Source: Orlajensenia flava (GTDB lineage Bacteria > Actinomycetota > Actinomycetes > Actinomycetales > Microbacteriaceae). From it: a DNA stretch of 64,000 nucleotides. Shown one piece after another: positions 26,223 through 37,261 of this stretch (positions within the stretch are counted from its first letter, which is position 1; every line of letters begins with the position of its first letter). The notes under the pieces were generated by a model. The model saw only the letters and a program-made list of their open reading frames with translations, was not told where the DNA came from and ran no database searches. The stretch lies in contig NZ_SSSN01000007.1 in the NCBI RefSeq assembly GCF_004801905.1, forward strand, positions 62,001 to 126,000, in the 5' to 3' direction. A program made the translations under genes and the position numbers.

Positions 26223-27488
26223 ATGAGCAGCATGGCGCAGTTCTGGCACGCCCTCCCGAGGGAGGGGCGTTGGCTGCTGTCCACTGTCGCGATCCAGACG
26301 CTCGGACGCGGGCTGACGCTCCCATTCACCATCATCTACCTGCACGAGGTCCGCCACTTCGACCTCGGCCTCTCAGGCGCCCTGATGAGCATCATCGCCC
26401 TCACCGGTCTCCTCGTCACCGCTCCCGGCGGCACGCTCATCGATCGCTTCGGTGCTCGCCCGGTGCTGCTCGTCGGTCTCGCATCGATGATCGCCGGGTG
26501 CGCCATTCTCGCCTTCGCGACCGAACCCGGCATCGCGGCGATCGCCCTCGTGCTCATGGGCGTCAATTTCGGCGTCTCCTGGCCCGGCATCAACGCCCTC
26601 ATCGCCACCGTGGCGCACGGCGACGTGCGGCAGCAATACTTCGGCGTCAACTTCGCGCTCGTCAACCTCGGCATCGGGGTGGGCGGCATCATCGGCGGCT
26701 TCTTCGTCGACGTGCAGCGTCCCGAGACCTTCACGGCGATCTTCCTCATCGACGCCGCAAGCGGTCTCATTCCCGTCGCCCTGCTGCTGGGCCCACTCCG
26801 CCACGTGCGCACGCAGGGGGAGGCGGATGTCTCGGGCGAAGGGAGCGGTGGCGGATACCGAGCGATCCTCCGGCAACCCGCCGTTCTCTGGCTCACCCTG
26901 CTCACGTTCCTGGCGGTCTTCATCGGCTACGGCCAGATGGAGGCCGGGTTCCCCGCCTTCGCGCGGCAGGTGTCGGAGGTGTCGACGCGGGTCATCGGCT
27001 TCTCGTTCGCCGTCAACACCGCCGTCATCGTCCTCTTCCAGTTCGCCGTGCTCAAACGCCTGACCGGGCGTCGGCGCACACGTGCCATGCAGGTGATGGC
27101 CGTCGTCTGGGCCGCTTCGTGGCTCGTGCTCGGCGCGACCGGCCTGCTACCTGATTCGCTCGCGGCGGCGATCGGCGTGCTGGCCTTCATGGGCGTGTTC
27201 GCCTTCGGAGAGACGCTGCTGCAACCCGCCGTCCCGGCCGTCTACAACGACCTCGCCACCGACCGAAACCGGGGCCGCTACAACGCCGTCAACTCGGGCG
27301 CCTTCCAAGCCGGTGCCATCACCGGACCGTTCGCGGCCGGGCTGCTGCTCGACGCCGGGCTCGACGGCCTCTACATCGCCATCATGGTCGCCGGATGCGC
27401 AGGCATCTGCGTGCTGGCGTCGGTGCTCGAGCGGCGCATCCCGGCGAACGTGAACGGCGTCACGGCCGAGGAGCCCGCGATCGACTGA
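26223..27488 (+). CDS. MFS transporter
   Basis: 421 residues and about 12 helices. The loop 2-3 motif appears as GGTLIDRFGARPVLL and the second-half motif as LLQPAVPAVYNDLATDRNRGRYNA. The latter is typical of MdtH/YajR-like drug efflux MFS proteins. ATG 26223 (MSSMAQFWHALPREGRW) is chosen because the first helix then begins about 20 residues in. It converges on clpB. Confidence 0.86.
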   Translation: MSSMAQFWHALPREGRWLLSTVAIQTLGRGLTLPFTIIYLHEVRHFDLGLSGALMSIIALTGLLVTAPGGTLIDRFGARPVLLVGLASMIAGCAILAFATEPGIAAIALVLMGVNFGVSWPGINALIATVAHGDVRQQYFGVNFALVNLGIGVGGIIGGFFVDVQRPETFTAIFLIDAASGLIPVALLLGPLRHVRTQGEADVSGEGSGGGYRAILRQPAVLWLTLLTFLAVFIGYGQMEAGFPAFARQVSEVSTRVIGFSFAVNTAVIVLFQFAVLKRLTGRRRTRAMQVMAVVWAASWLVLGATGLLPDSLAAAIGVLAFMGVFAFGETLLQPAVPAVYNDLATDRNRGRYNAVNSGAFQAGAITGPFAAGLLLDAGLDGLYIAIMVAGCAGICVLASVLERRIPANVNGVTAEEPAID

Positions 27489-27502
27489 CGCGCAGCCGCC
27501 TC

Positions 27503-29662
<2,160 letters not shown>

Positions 29663-29686
29663 GGTCGATCGATCCCTTCGTACAAA

Positions 29687-29707
29687 GTTGAGTGTACTTA
29701 ACTCAAC
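29687..29707 (-). promoter_or_regulatory. HAIR-like HspR operator upstream of clpB
   Basis: GTTGAGT, 7 bases (GTACTTA), ACTCAAC. It fits the HspR box CTTGAGT-N7-ACTCAAG with one symmetric change in each arm, directly upstream of clpB. Confidence 0.85.
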
Positions 29708-29741
29708 TTAGCGCCGCGGGGTCTATTCCGCCAGAGCGCAT

Positions 29742-30554
29742 CTACGACCAGTACGTCTTCGGACGGGGAAGGGCGACGCCGTCGATCGTCACGTCCATCC
29801 GCTCGTCGAAGAAGCACAGTCGGCCGCGCACGCCCTCGCCGTCGGACAGGGGGCTCTCGTACGACCAGACGAGCCCCTCCACGGGGTGGCCGTCGATGAT
29901 CGGCGAGTGATAGGTCGCGACACCTTTGTATGCGCAGGTCGAGGTCGCCGACGAGGGCGCCAGGTCGACCAGCACGTCCCCACGCGGAACGTAGTGGCGC
30001 GGAGGCAGGCCGGTCTCGAACAGAATGCGCGCCCGGGTGGTATCGACGACCGGTTCGCCGTCGAGTGCCAGTTGGTAGCGCGCCGAGGAATCGCGGATGT
30101 CGATGCGCGAGAACGGATCGTGCGGGTGACTGATGATCTCCTCGTCCTCCTCCAGCCAGGTGTCGAACCCGTCGAAATCGAGGACGACGTAGCCGCCGAG
30201 GTCGGCGTCCTCGGCGATGAAGCCGGCGACCGGCCGCTCGTCCGGGCCAACGGCGACTGGCCTTCCCGCCGTCGTGCGAACCGCGAATGGCACCCGCGGG
30301 TCCCACACCGGGATGCGGGAGTAGTCGCGGCCGTCCCACTCGGAAGGGTCGGAGGTCGGCCTGGTGCCGCCGACCACGTCCTCGACGGGCACGGCATAAG
30401 CCGGCACCACCCGTTTCGGCTCCCAGACCAGGACGGCGCGGGAGCTGTCGACGATGGTCTCGCCATCGATCTTCGCGCGCACGCGTTTGCGCGTCGGCTG
30501 GACGCGCAGCTCCCCGAGACTCCGCATGAAGAGTGAGCCCATGTCGACGGCCAT
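29742..30554 (-). CDS. DUF427 protein, tandem domains
   Basis: 270 residues. Two DUF427 modules, roughly 15-110 and 150-250; the second is the better match (AYKGVATYHSP, GLVWSYESPL and CFFDERMDVTIDG). DUF427 is a small beta fold of unknown function found as single or double copies in actinobacteria and fungi. The ATG at 30554 is preceded by GGGAGGA at 7 bases. Confidence 0.78.
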   Translation of the reverse strand: MAVDMGSLFMRSLGELRVQPTRKRVRAKIDGETIVDSSRAVLVWEPKRVVPAYAVPVEDVVGGTRPTSDPSEWDGRDYSRIPVWDPRVPFAVRTTAGRPVAVGPDERPVAGFIAEDADLGGYVVLDFDGFDTWLEEDEEIISHPHDPFSRIDIRDSSARYQLALDGEPVVDTTRARILFETGLPPRHYVPRGDVLVDLAPSSATSTCAYKGVATYHSPIIDGHPVEGLVWSYESPLSDGEGVRGRLCFFDERMDVTIDGVALPRPKTYWS

Positions 30555-30692
30555 CGTTCGTCCTCCCGCTGTCCGCCGAGGGTAACCCCGCACCGGCAGC
30601 GGACGCAACGGATGCCCGTCAGTCGAAGGGAGCCAACCGCGGGAGGGGCACGCCCGACTCGCCGGTCCGGGCTGACGCGCCGTCGTTCACTG

Positions 30693-31808
30693 TCATTCGA
30701 GGCCGCCGAAGAATGCGCGGATGCCGGCAGCGGTCGCGTCCAGCTGCTCGAGGCCGGGAAAATGCCCTCCGACCGGCACGCGTATGAACTCGCGCAAGTC
30801 GTCGACCGTCCGTTCGGTCAACGACTGCGGGAACCCGCGCAGTCCCGGCTCGTTGCTGAGCCGGACTGACAGTGGCACGGGCACCCGCGGGCGGGGCGGG
30901 CTGGCGCTCCAGTCGTAGTACTGGCGAAACGACGAGCCGATCGTCCCGGTCACCCAGTAGAGCGTGGCGATGGTCAGAAGGTCGTCGGGATCGATCAGCT
31001 GCTCGAGATCCCCGTCGACCCAGTCGTGCCACTTGTCGATGATCCACGCCAGCAGGCCGGCGGGGGAATCGGCCAACGCGGCGGCGATCGTGTCGGGCCG
31101 CGTGGACATGATGGCGCTGTACCCGCCATCCGTCTCGTCGTAGGCGTCCTCGCCCTCGACGAAGGCCTGCTCCTCGGCGGACAGGTCGGCAAGATCCGCG
31201 GGGAAGGGCGGATGGAACATCTGCAGTCCGATCACCGCCTCGGGATGATCGTGGGCGAGCCACACGGCGACACCCCCGCCGATGTCTCCCCCGTACGCCC
31301 CGTATCGCCCGACACCGAGGCCCTCGGTCACGGCCCGGTGGATGTCGGCCGCCATCGCGCGCCTGGTGACGGGTGGCTCAGGCAGCTCCGAGAACACGAA
31401 ACCGGGCAGCGACGGGATGATCACGTCGAACTGCGGGCCGCCGTCCACGCCAGTGGCGAGCAGCCGGCCGAGGGGGATGTACTCGGCAAATGCGCTGGGC
31501 CATCCGTGCAGGAGAAGAAGGGGGGTGGCCGGGCGTTCCGCGTCGGCGGGGCGGATGCGAGCCAGGTGCAGGCGACGCCCGCCGACGTCGACCGAGTACT
31601 GCTCCACCTCGTTGAGGGCTCGCTCACGCTGGCGCCAGTCGAACTCGTTCGCCCAGCGCTCGACCCAGCGCCGCAGCAGCGGTGCGCCGACGCCACCCAC
31701 CCACTGCCCGTCCCCCTCGGGACGCGAGTAGCGCGTGCGTCGCAACCTCGCGATGAGGTCGGTCAGTACCTCGTCGGACACCTCGATGCGGAACGACTGA
31801 GCATCCAT
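30693..31808 (-). CDS. epoxide hydrolase (EHN-type alpha/beta hydrolase)
   Basis: 371 residues. The N-terminal EHN segment (1-110) and the HGWP oxyanion motif at 101-104 mark the microsomal-type epoxide hydrolase family. The nucleophile is Asp175 in GGDIGG, and the catalytic His sits in GHFPGLEQ near the C-terminus. It opens epoxides to diols. The long upstream in-frame extension was rejected because the EHN domain begins at MDAQSFRIEV. It is divergent from an F420-type reductase gene. Confidence 0.9.
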   Translation of the reverse strand: MDAQSFRIEVSDEVLTDLIARLRRTRYSRPEGDGQWVGGVGAPLLRRWVERWANEFDWRQRERALNEVEQYSVDVGGRRLHLARIRPADAERPATPLLLLHGWPSAFAEYIPLGRLLATGVDGGPQFDVIIPSLPGFVFSELPEPPVTRRAMAADIHRAVTEGLGVGRYGAYGGDIGGGVAVWLAHDHPEAVIGLQMFHPPFPADLADLSAEEQAFVEGEDAYDETDGGYSAIMSTRPDTIAAALADSPAGLLAWIIDKWHDWVDGDLEQLIDPDDLLTIATLYWVTGTIGSSFRQYYDWSASPPRPRVPVPLSVRLSNEPGLRGFPQSLTERTVDDLREFIRVPVGGHFPGLEQLDATAAGIRAFFGGLE

Positions 31809-31970
31809 CGCCCCACCGTATCCGTTCCCCTGTTCTCCCTGTCCGTTGGGCGGTAGATGCGCTCGAATCGGGCCCGACACGACATGTACTGCCCAGCGGA
31901 GGGAATGAACCAGGACTCGGCGTTCTTGTGAATCTCTGAGAGTTCGTACAGGAGCACAGGAGGAAGCGCC

Positions 31971-32408
31971 ATGCCGATCGAAGGCGAGTACGTGAAGGGT
32001 CCGGTCCAGCACGCCAACGCGCAGGTGGAGCGTTTCGAGGCGTCCGACGGTGCCGAGGGAAACACGATGCGCGGCAAGCCGATCATCGTCCTCACCTCCC
32101 GCGGTGCCCGGTCGGGCAACGTGCGGAAGACGCCGCTCATGCGCGTCGAGCACGACGGCGAGTACGCCGTCGTCGCCTCCCTCGGCGGCGCCGAGAAGAA
32201 CCCCGTCTGGTACCACAACCTCGTGGCCGACCCGCACGTCGAACTTCAGGACGGCGACCGCAAGCACGACTATGTGGCCCGTGAGGTCGTCGGCGACGAG
32301 CGCGAGACGTGGTGGGAGCGGTCGGTGCAGGCGTGGCCCGACTACGCCAGCTACCAGACCAAGACGAGCCGGACGATTCCGGTGTTCGTGCTCACGCGCC
32401 TTCCGTAG
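31971..32408 (+). CDS. nitroreductase-family deazaflavin (F420)-dependent oxidoreductase
   Basis: 145 residues, the Ddn/PF04075 fold of split-barrel enzymes. Diagnostic parts are [29 protein letters not shown] and [18 protein letters not shown], both common to mycobacterial Ddn. It probably reduces quinones or nitro groups using reduced F420. GGAGGAAG lies 6 bases before the ATG. Its 3' end overlaps the 3' end of the DUF2017 gene by 17 bases. Confidence 0.85.
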   Translation: MPIEGEYVKGPVQHANAQVERFEASDGAEGNTMRGKPIIVLTSRGARSGNVRKTPLMRVEHDGEYAVVASLGGAEKNPVWYHNLVADPHVELQDGDRKHDYVAREVVGDERETWWERSVQAWPDYASYQTKTSRTIPVFVLTRLP

Positions 32409-32892
32409 TCGACTCGAGAGCGTCGACGAGGGCCGCCTGCAGCCAGCCGAGCCAGTCGTAGAGCGGAACGAGCGTCGCCATCTCGTCGTCGAGCTCGAAG
32501 CCTCCGTCGTCGGCGTCGATGCCCAGCCGCTCGGCGAGTACGAGGCGCACGTCGGTCAGATGGGTCATCCAGGCCCAGATTTCGTGGTCATCGAGCTCGA
32601 TGCGCACCGGCTCGCCCTCCGCGAGATCGCCTCCGGATGCGCCGGACATCACGGTCCTCGCGGCCCCCGCCTTTCCCTCCGCCAGGCCGGCTCGCTCGAA
32701 CCGATCGAACTCCGCTGAGGCAGCCGCGTCATCACGGTAGGCGGGTGGGAAGAGGCGATCGAAGGCCGGGTCGTCGACGGCCTCGGTGACCAGCTGCTCG
32801 ATCTGCTCGGCGAGATCGGCGAGCATGCGCGCCTCGTCGGGTTCGAGCGTGAGTTGCACGCGCCCCGCATCCGTCACCTCGACGGCGGTCAT
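32392..32892 (-). CDS. DUF2017-family protein
   Basis: 166 residues. The N-terminus [21 protein letters not shown] and C-terminal [16 protein letters not shown] identify DUF2017, an actinobacterial family of unknown function usually encoded just after clpS. Its start overlaps the clpS stop (ATGA at 32889-32892), so the two are coupled and may work together in targeted proteolysis. Confidence 0.85.
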   Translation of the reverse strand: MTAVEVTDAGRVQLTLEPDEARMLADLAEQIEQLVTEAVDDPAFDRLFPPAYRDDAAASAEFDRFERAGLAEGKAGAARTVMSGASGGDLAEGEPVRIELDDHEIWAWMTHLTDVRLVLAERLGIDADDGGFELDDEMATLVPLYDWLGWLQAALVDALESTTEGA

Positions 32893-33197
32893 GCGTCCGC
32901 CCGGGTGATCGATGCTCGCAGCCCGTAGCCGTGCATGGCGCTGACGTGCCGTTCCATCGCCTCCCGGTTGCCGCTCGCGACGACCGCCCTGCCCTCGTTG
33001 TGCACGAGCAGCATGAGCCGGTCGGCCTCTTCACGAGGAAGCCCGAAGTAGCTGCGGAACACGAACGAGACGTAGTTCATCAGGTTGACGGGGTCGTTCC
33101 ACACGACCGTCAGCCACGGCGTCGAGAACTGCTCCAGACCGCGCGTATCCAACGACCCGTCAGTGCGGGTGTCTGCGCTCTCGAGGGTGGATGACAC
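32889..33197 (-). CDS. clpS: ATP-dependent Clp protease adaptor ClpS
   Basis: 102 residues. The ClpS core is WLTVVWNDPVNLMNYVSFVF and HNEGRAVVASGNREAMERHVSAMHGYGLRASI, with the N-degron pocket residues Asn and Asp in NDPVN and the conserved Met of NLMNY. It delivers N-end-rule substrates to ClpC/ClpA. It is coupled to DUF2017. Confidence 0.93.
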   Translation of the reverse strand: MSSTLESADTRTDGSLDTRGLEQFSTPWLTVVWNDPVNLMNYVSFVFRSYFGLPREEADRLMLLVHNEGRAVVASGNREAMERHVSAMHGYGLRASITRADA

Positions 33198-33276
33198 CCG
33201 TCCAGCGTCGCACGAACCGCCGACTCATGCACGCCGCGTTCACCCGCTGTGCAGATGAAGTGGCTACGGTCGTCGT

Positions 33277-34581
33277 GTGGGGATGAACAGCAGCGCACTC
33301 GCGGCCCGGGGAAGCCGTCGGACCACCCTTCGCGGGGTGCTGGGTTCGCGCCGCGCACTCATAACGACCTTCATCGCCCTGCACGCGGTCTTCCTCATCG
33401 CGCTGGCACCGGTCATGGTAGCCGGAGCGGCCCTCGGCGACCTGCCGCTCTATCGCCACTGGGCGCTCGAAGCCTTGCAGGGCAACAGCTGGGCGGGCAT
33501 CGACCGGCCGTGGGTGTATCCGATCGGCGCCCTCGTGCCCGTCGTGCTGCCCGCCATCCTCGGTGCAGCCCCCTACCAGTTCGTCTGGTTCCTGCTGCTG
33601 ACGGCCGCCAACGGGGTCTCCCTCTGGATCCTGACGGATGGCGGTCGCCGCCGTTCCGCCTACCCGGCGGCCTGGTGGTGGATGGCGATCCTGCTCATCC
33701 TGAGCCCGGTCGCGCTGTTGCGACTCGAGGCGTTCACCAGTCCACTCGTCATCGTGGCGCTCGTGCTCATCTCAGCGCGACCGGCGCTTGCGAGCGTGCT
33801 GCTCACGTTCGCCGCCTGGATCAAGGTCTGGCCCGCCGCCGTCATCCTCTCGGCCGTCATCGTGTCGACCCGACGACGGGTGATCGCCATCACGGCCGCG
33901 GTCGTGAGCGTCGGCATCGTCGGAGCGGCGCTGCTCGCGGGCTCGGGATCCCACGTGCTGAGCTTCCTGACCGAGCAGGACTCCCGCGGCCTGCAGCTCG
34001 AGTCGCCTCTCAGCACGCCCTGGCTGTGGATGGCGATCCAGCACGTCCCCGGCGCCGAGATCTACCAGAACTGGGCACTCGAGACGCGCGAGGTCGCCGG
34101 CCCGGGCGACACCTGGATGATCGAGAACGCCAGCGTGCTGATGGTCATCGCGGTCGTCGTGATCGCCGGCCTCCTGATCTGGGCGCACGCGCAGGCACCG
34201 ACCCGCTCCGCCCACTTGCTGCTCGTCGGCGCGCTCGCGCTCACCACCGCTTTCGTGGTGTTCAACAAGGTGGGCTCACCGCAGTACATGCTGTGGCTGG
34301 CACCGATCGTCGTCGGAGGACTGGCGAACGGATGGCGGACGTGGCGCCTTCCGGCCACGCTCATGGCCATCATCGCCGTGGCGACGACGGTCGTCTTCCC
34401 CTTGTTCTACATGCCCCTCATCGCGGGCGATCCCGCCGCGGCGACCGTGCTGGGCATCCGCAACCTCCTGCTGGTCGTGCTGCTCGGGTGGGCCGTGTGG
34501 GAGATCGTGCGCGTGGCCGTCACCGCGCCCGCTCTGGCGGCGCGTCCGACGACGCGTTCGATCCCCCTGCCGGTCGAGTAG
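33277..34581 (+). CDS. GT87/DUF2029-like polytopic glycosyltransferase or mannosyltransferase
   Basis: 434 residues with about ten membrane helices. The first periplasmic loop has DLPLYRHWALEAL, with the acidic residue typical of GT-C enzymes, and later FNKVGSPQYMLWLAPIVVGG. The most likely role is use of polyprenyl-phosphate sugar to modify cell-envelope glycolipids; this is family inference. The start is GTG 33277 or ATG 33283; both lie close to a possible -10, suggesting a leaderless mRNA. The last residues PVE and the TAG stop are contributed by repeat copy E. Confidence 0.78.
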   Translation: MGMNSSALAARGSRRTTLRGVLGSRRALITTFIALHAVFLIALAPVMVAGAALGDLPLYRHWALEALQGNSWAGIDRPWVYPIGALVPVVLPAILGAAPYQFVWFLLLTAANGVSLWILTDGGRRRSAYPAAWWWMAILLILSPVALLRLEAFTSPLVIVALVLISARPALASVLLTFAAWIKVWPAAVILSAVIVSTRRRVIAITAAVVSVGIVGAALLAGSGSHVLSFLTEQDSRGLQLESPLSTPWLWMAIQHVPGAEIYQNWALETREVAGPGDTWMIENASVLMVIAVVVIAGLLIWAHAQAPTRSAHLLLVGALALTTAFVVFNKVGSPQYMLWLAPIVVGGLANGWRTWRLPATLMAIIAVATTVVFPLFYMPLIAGDPAAATVLGIRNLLLVVLLGWAVWEIVRVAVTAPALAARPTTRSIPLPVE

Positions 34582-34674
34582 CGCAGACGCGCCAGCGGCT
34601 CCGCGTATCGAGACCCTCGCACGTACGAGTGGGTTTCGATACGCGTGCTCCCCAGTCGCTCGCTACTCAACCAG
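34570..34674. repeat. intergenic palindromic repeat, copy E (full), supplies a stop codon
   Basis: Arms CCGGTCGAGTAGC and GCTACTCAACCAG with inner GCGTATCGAGACCC / GGGTTTCGATACGC. The TAG within GTCGAGTAGC is the stop of the GT87-like gene. It sits between two convergent genes. Confidence 0.85.
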
Positions 34675-34684
34675 CGGTGGGCCG

Positions 34685-35803
34685 TCAGCGGCGGACGGAT
34701 GCCGTGACCGTGTAGGTGCGGTCGCGGGTGATCTGGCGGGTCGGGCCGACGATACGCTGCAGCGCCGGGCGATAGCCGAGATGCGAGTTCCACACCGCCC
34801 AGAGCTCGCCGCCGGGCGCCAGAACACGGGCGCCATCCGTGAACAGCTTCAGGGCGATGCCGGTGTGCACGGTGGAGCCGATGTGGAACGGCGGGTTCAG
34901 GACGATGAGGGATGAACTGCCGTCGGGCTGCGAGGACAGCGCGTCGTCGCGGATGACCCTCACACGGTCGGTTACGCCGTTGACCTCGGCGGTCGCCGAC
35001 GCCGACGCGACCGCGGCCGCCGATTGATCGCTCGCGATCACGGTCAGTCCGGGCCGGCGACGCGCGAGTTCGACCGCGATCACGCCGGTGCCGCAGCCGA
35101 GGTCGATCGCCTCGGTTGCCTCGGGCAGAGCGGCGTCGAGCTGGTCGAGCAGCAGCCGTGTACCACCGTCGACGGCGGCCCCGCCGAACGCGGCTGCGTG
35201 CGCGACCACGTCGAGGTCGAGCGCGTCATCGTGGCGACGCTTCGGCCACACGCTCCGGCCAGGGGGACGGGGCCCGCTCGCGATGAGTCCGCGTGCCTTC
35301 GACCGAGCCCGCGTCACGTCCAGCTGCCCGAAGTGTCGCAGCAGCACGTCGTTCATGGCCGTCGTCATGTGCTTCACCCGCCCGCCTGCAACGACGACCG
35401 CACCAGCGTCGGCGTGGAGCGCTATCGCCTCGGCGATCTCGTCGAGGGCGTCCAGTCCGCGCGGCAACGCCAGCAGCACCACGCGTGCGCCGGACAGCAG
35501 CTCCGCGTCGAGGCCGCGGGACGCGAAGCGGCCGACGAGTCCTACCCGCTCGGCGTTCGCCGCGAGCGCCAACTCGCCCGACAGCGCGTCCTGGTGCGTC
35601 CGGATGCCGCGGGCCCCGAGATCCGCCGCGCCGAGGGTCAGCGCGCCGTAGTGGTCGCCGATCACGACGACCGTGCCAGGCGGAGCCGACCGGATCGCCT
35701 CGTTCGCCTCGTCGAGGATCAGCCGGTCGGCGGCATCCGTCGCGAACAGATTCTCGGCCTCGACGTCGGGCCAGCGCCGCAGCGCAGCGAAGTCGAGACC
35801 CAT
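34685..35803 (-). CDS. RsmC/RlmG-like rRNA (guanine-N2) methyltransferase
   Basis: 372 residues. The N-terminal half is a degenerate methyltransferase domain (residues 1-190) and the C-terminal half the active one: SAM motif AIDLGCGTGVIAVELARR and catalytic NPPF in VLNPPFHIGST. This two-domain layout is that of RsmC and RlmG, which modify guanine in 16S or 23S rRNA. ATG 35803 (MGLDFAALRRW) gives a full-length protein. It lies 22 bases after hspR and may be read through from the heat-shock operon. Confidence 0.82.
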   Translation of the reverse strand: MGLDFAALRRWPDVEAENLFATDAADRLILDEANEAIRSAPPGTVVVIGDHYGALTLGAADLGARGIRTHQDALSGELALAANAERVGLVGRFASRGLDAELLSGARVVLLALPRGLDALDEIAEAIALHADAGAVVVAGGRVKHMTTAMNDVLLRHFGQLDVTRARSKARGLIASGPRPPGRSVWPKRRHDDALDLDVVAHAAAFGGAAVDGGTRLLLDQLDAALPEATEAIDLGCGTGVIAVELARRRPGLTVIASDQSAAAVASASATAEVNGVTDRVRVIRDDALSSQPDGSSSLIVLNPPFHIGSTVHTGIALKLFTDGARVLAPGGELWAVWNSHLGYRPALQRIVGPTRQITRDRTYTVTASVRR

Positions 35804-35825
35804 GCCTCGATCGTAGGTGTGAACG

Positions 35826-36248
35826 CTACGACGGATCGCGCTCGAGCGGCCGCCAGACCACCAGCTGGTTCGCGCGACGCACCCGGGTGCCGGCCTTGAC
35901 CGAGATGATCTCGCCCGCACTGCCGGCCGCGAACACCCGGCGGCCGGGACGGTTGACGAGCTCGTCGGCGAGCGCACCCTCGAGCTCCCGCACGCGACGG
36001 GAGAGGTCGCTCACCTGGTTCTCGAGATCGAGGATGCGGCGGATGCCCTCCAGGCTCACGCCCTCGCCGCCGAGCCGGGCGATCTCGCGCAGTTGGACGA
36101 CGTCGCGCATGGAGTAACGCCGGGACTTGCCCGCCGTGCGGGACGGGGAGACGAGACCCAGCCGGTCGTACTGCCGCAGCGTCTGCGGATGCATTCCCGC
36201 GAGCTCGGCGGCGACCGAGATGACGAACAGCGGGCTGTGCTCGTCCAT
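35826..36248 (-). CDS. hspR: heat-shock repressor HspR (MerR family)
   Basis: 140 residues. The MerR-type DNA-binding domain is visible as FVISVAAELAGMHPQTLRQYDRLGLVSPSRTAGKSRRYSMRDV. A coiled segment (ILDLENQVSDLSRRVRELEGAL) follows, then a basic tail. HspR binds the HAIR boxes found before dnaK and clpB and is thought to use DnaK as co-repressor. ATG 36248 is favoured; a GTG lies one codon earlier at 36251. It is the last gene of the operon, starting 5 bases after dnaJ. Confidence 0.93.
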   Translation of the reverse strand: MDEHSPLFVISVAAELAGMHPQTLRQYDRLGLVSPSRTAGKSRRYSMRDVVQLREIARLGGEGVSLEGIRRILDLENQVSDLSRRVRELEGALADELVNRPGRRVFAAGSAGEIISVKAGTRVRRANQLVVWRPLERDPS

Positions 36249-36253
36249 CACGG

Positions 36254-37249
36254 TCAGCCTCGCGCTCGGGAGAGCAGGTCGGCGCGGGGGTTCTCGTCCG
36301 GAAGCGCGGCCTTGAGCGCCTCGACGGCGGCCTCCGCGTCCTTCGTCAGGTGCGACGGCACGGCCACCTGCACGACGGCCAGCAGGTCGCCCGTTCCCTT
36401 CGTGGTCTCGACGCCGCGGCCCTTGACGCGCAGGACGCGACCGCTGGGCGTGCCGGGCTGAACCCGGAGCTTCACGGTGTCGCCGCCGAGGGTGGGGACC
36501 TCGATGGTCGCGCCGAGCGCCGCCTCGACGAAGGTGACCGGTACGTTGACGCGCAGGTTGAGGCCGTCGCGCTCGAAGACGGGGTGCTTGCGCACGGCGA
36601 CGGTGAGGATGAGGTCCCCAGCCGCCCCGCCATCGGGCGAGGGCTGTCCCTTGCCGCGCAGGCGGATCTTCTGGCCATCCGTCACGCCTGCCGGGATCTT
36701 GACCTTGATCTCCCGCCCCTCGCTGGTCGCGAGGGTGATGGTCTCGCCGCGCACGGCGGTGACGAAGTCGAGAGTGGTCGACGCGGTGACGTCACGGCCG
36801 GGCGTCGGCCCGCCGAAACCCCGGTATCCGCCGGTCGACTGGCCGAACCGCCCGCCGCCGAACAGCCCGCCGAGCAGGTCGTCGTACTCGCCGCCCTGCT
36901 GGTAGGTCGTGTACTGCGGCTGCGGACCGCGCCCACCCTGACCGAACATGCCGCCGAAGACATCCTCGAAGCCGCCGGCCTGGCCGCCGCCGCCCGCCGT
37001 GAAGCGCGCACCGCCGCCCATCGCGCGGACGGCGTCGTACTCCTTGCGCTGCTCGGGGTCGGAGAGCACCGAGTTGGCCTCGCTGATCTCCTTGAACTTG
37101 GCCTCCGCGGCCGCGTCCCCGGGGTTCGAGTCGGGGTGGTACTGGCGCGCGAGCTTGCGGTACGTCTTCTTCAGGTCAGCCTGCGAGACGTCCTTCGAGA
37201 CGCCGAGCACCTTGTAGAAGTCCTTGTCGAACCAATCCTGGCTTGCCAA
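36254..37249 (-). CDS. dnaJ: DnaJ-type co-chaperone without zinc finger (CbpA-like)
   Basis: 331 residues. J-domain at 9-75 with HPD in ARQYHPDSNPGD, then a Gly-rich linker (residues 75-145 with FGGMFGQGGRGP), then the two C-terminal beta domains. The Cys-rich zinc finger (CxxCxGxG repeats) of canonical DnaJ is absent and the whole protein has no cysteine, so it is a type II J-protein in the dnaK operon position. It stimulates DnaK ATPase activity and delivers substrate. Confidence 0.9.
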   Translation of the reverse strand: MASQDWFDKDFYKVLGVSKDVSQADLKKTYRKLARQYHPDSNPGDAAAEAKFKEISEANSVLSDPEQRKEYDAVRAMGGGARFTAGGGGQAGGFEDVFGGMFGQGGRGPQPQYTTYQQGGEYDDLLGGLFGGGRFGQSTGGYRGFGGPTPGRDVTASTTLDFVTAVRGETITLATSEGREIKVKIPAGVTDGQKIRLRGKGQPSPDGGAAGDLILTVAVRKHPVFERDGLNLRVNVPVTFVEAALGATIEVPTLGGDTVKLRVQPGTPSGRVLRVKGRGVETTKGTGDLLAVVQVAVPSHLTKDAEAAVEALKAALPDENPRADLLSRARG

Positions 37250-37261
37250 TCAGGGCTCCTA

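Noticed and set aside
31809-32267. N-terminal extension of the epoxide hydrolase
   Set aside because: It is antisense to the F420-type reductase gene and lacks similarity to the EHN domain.
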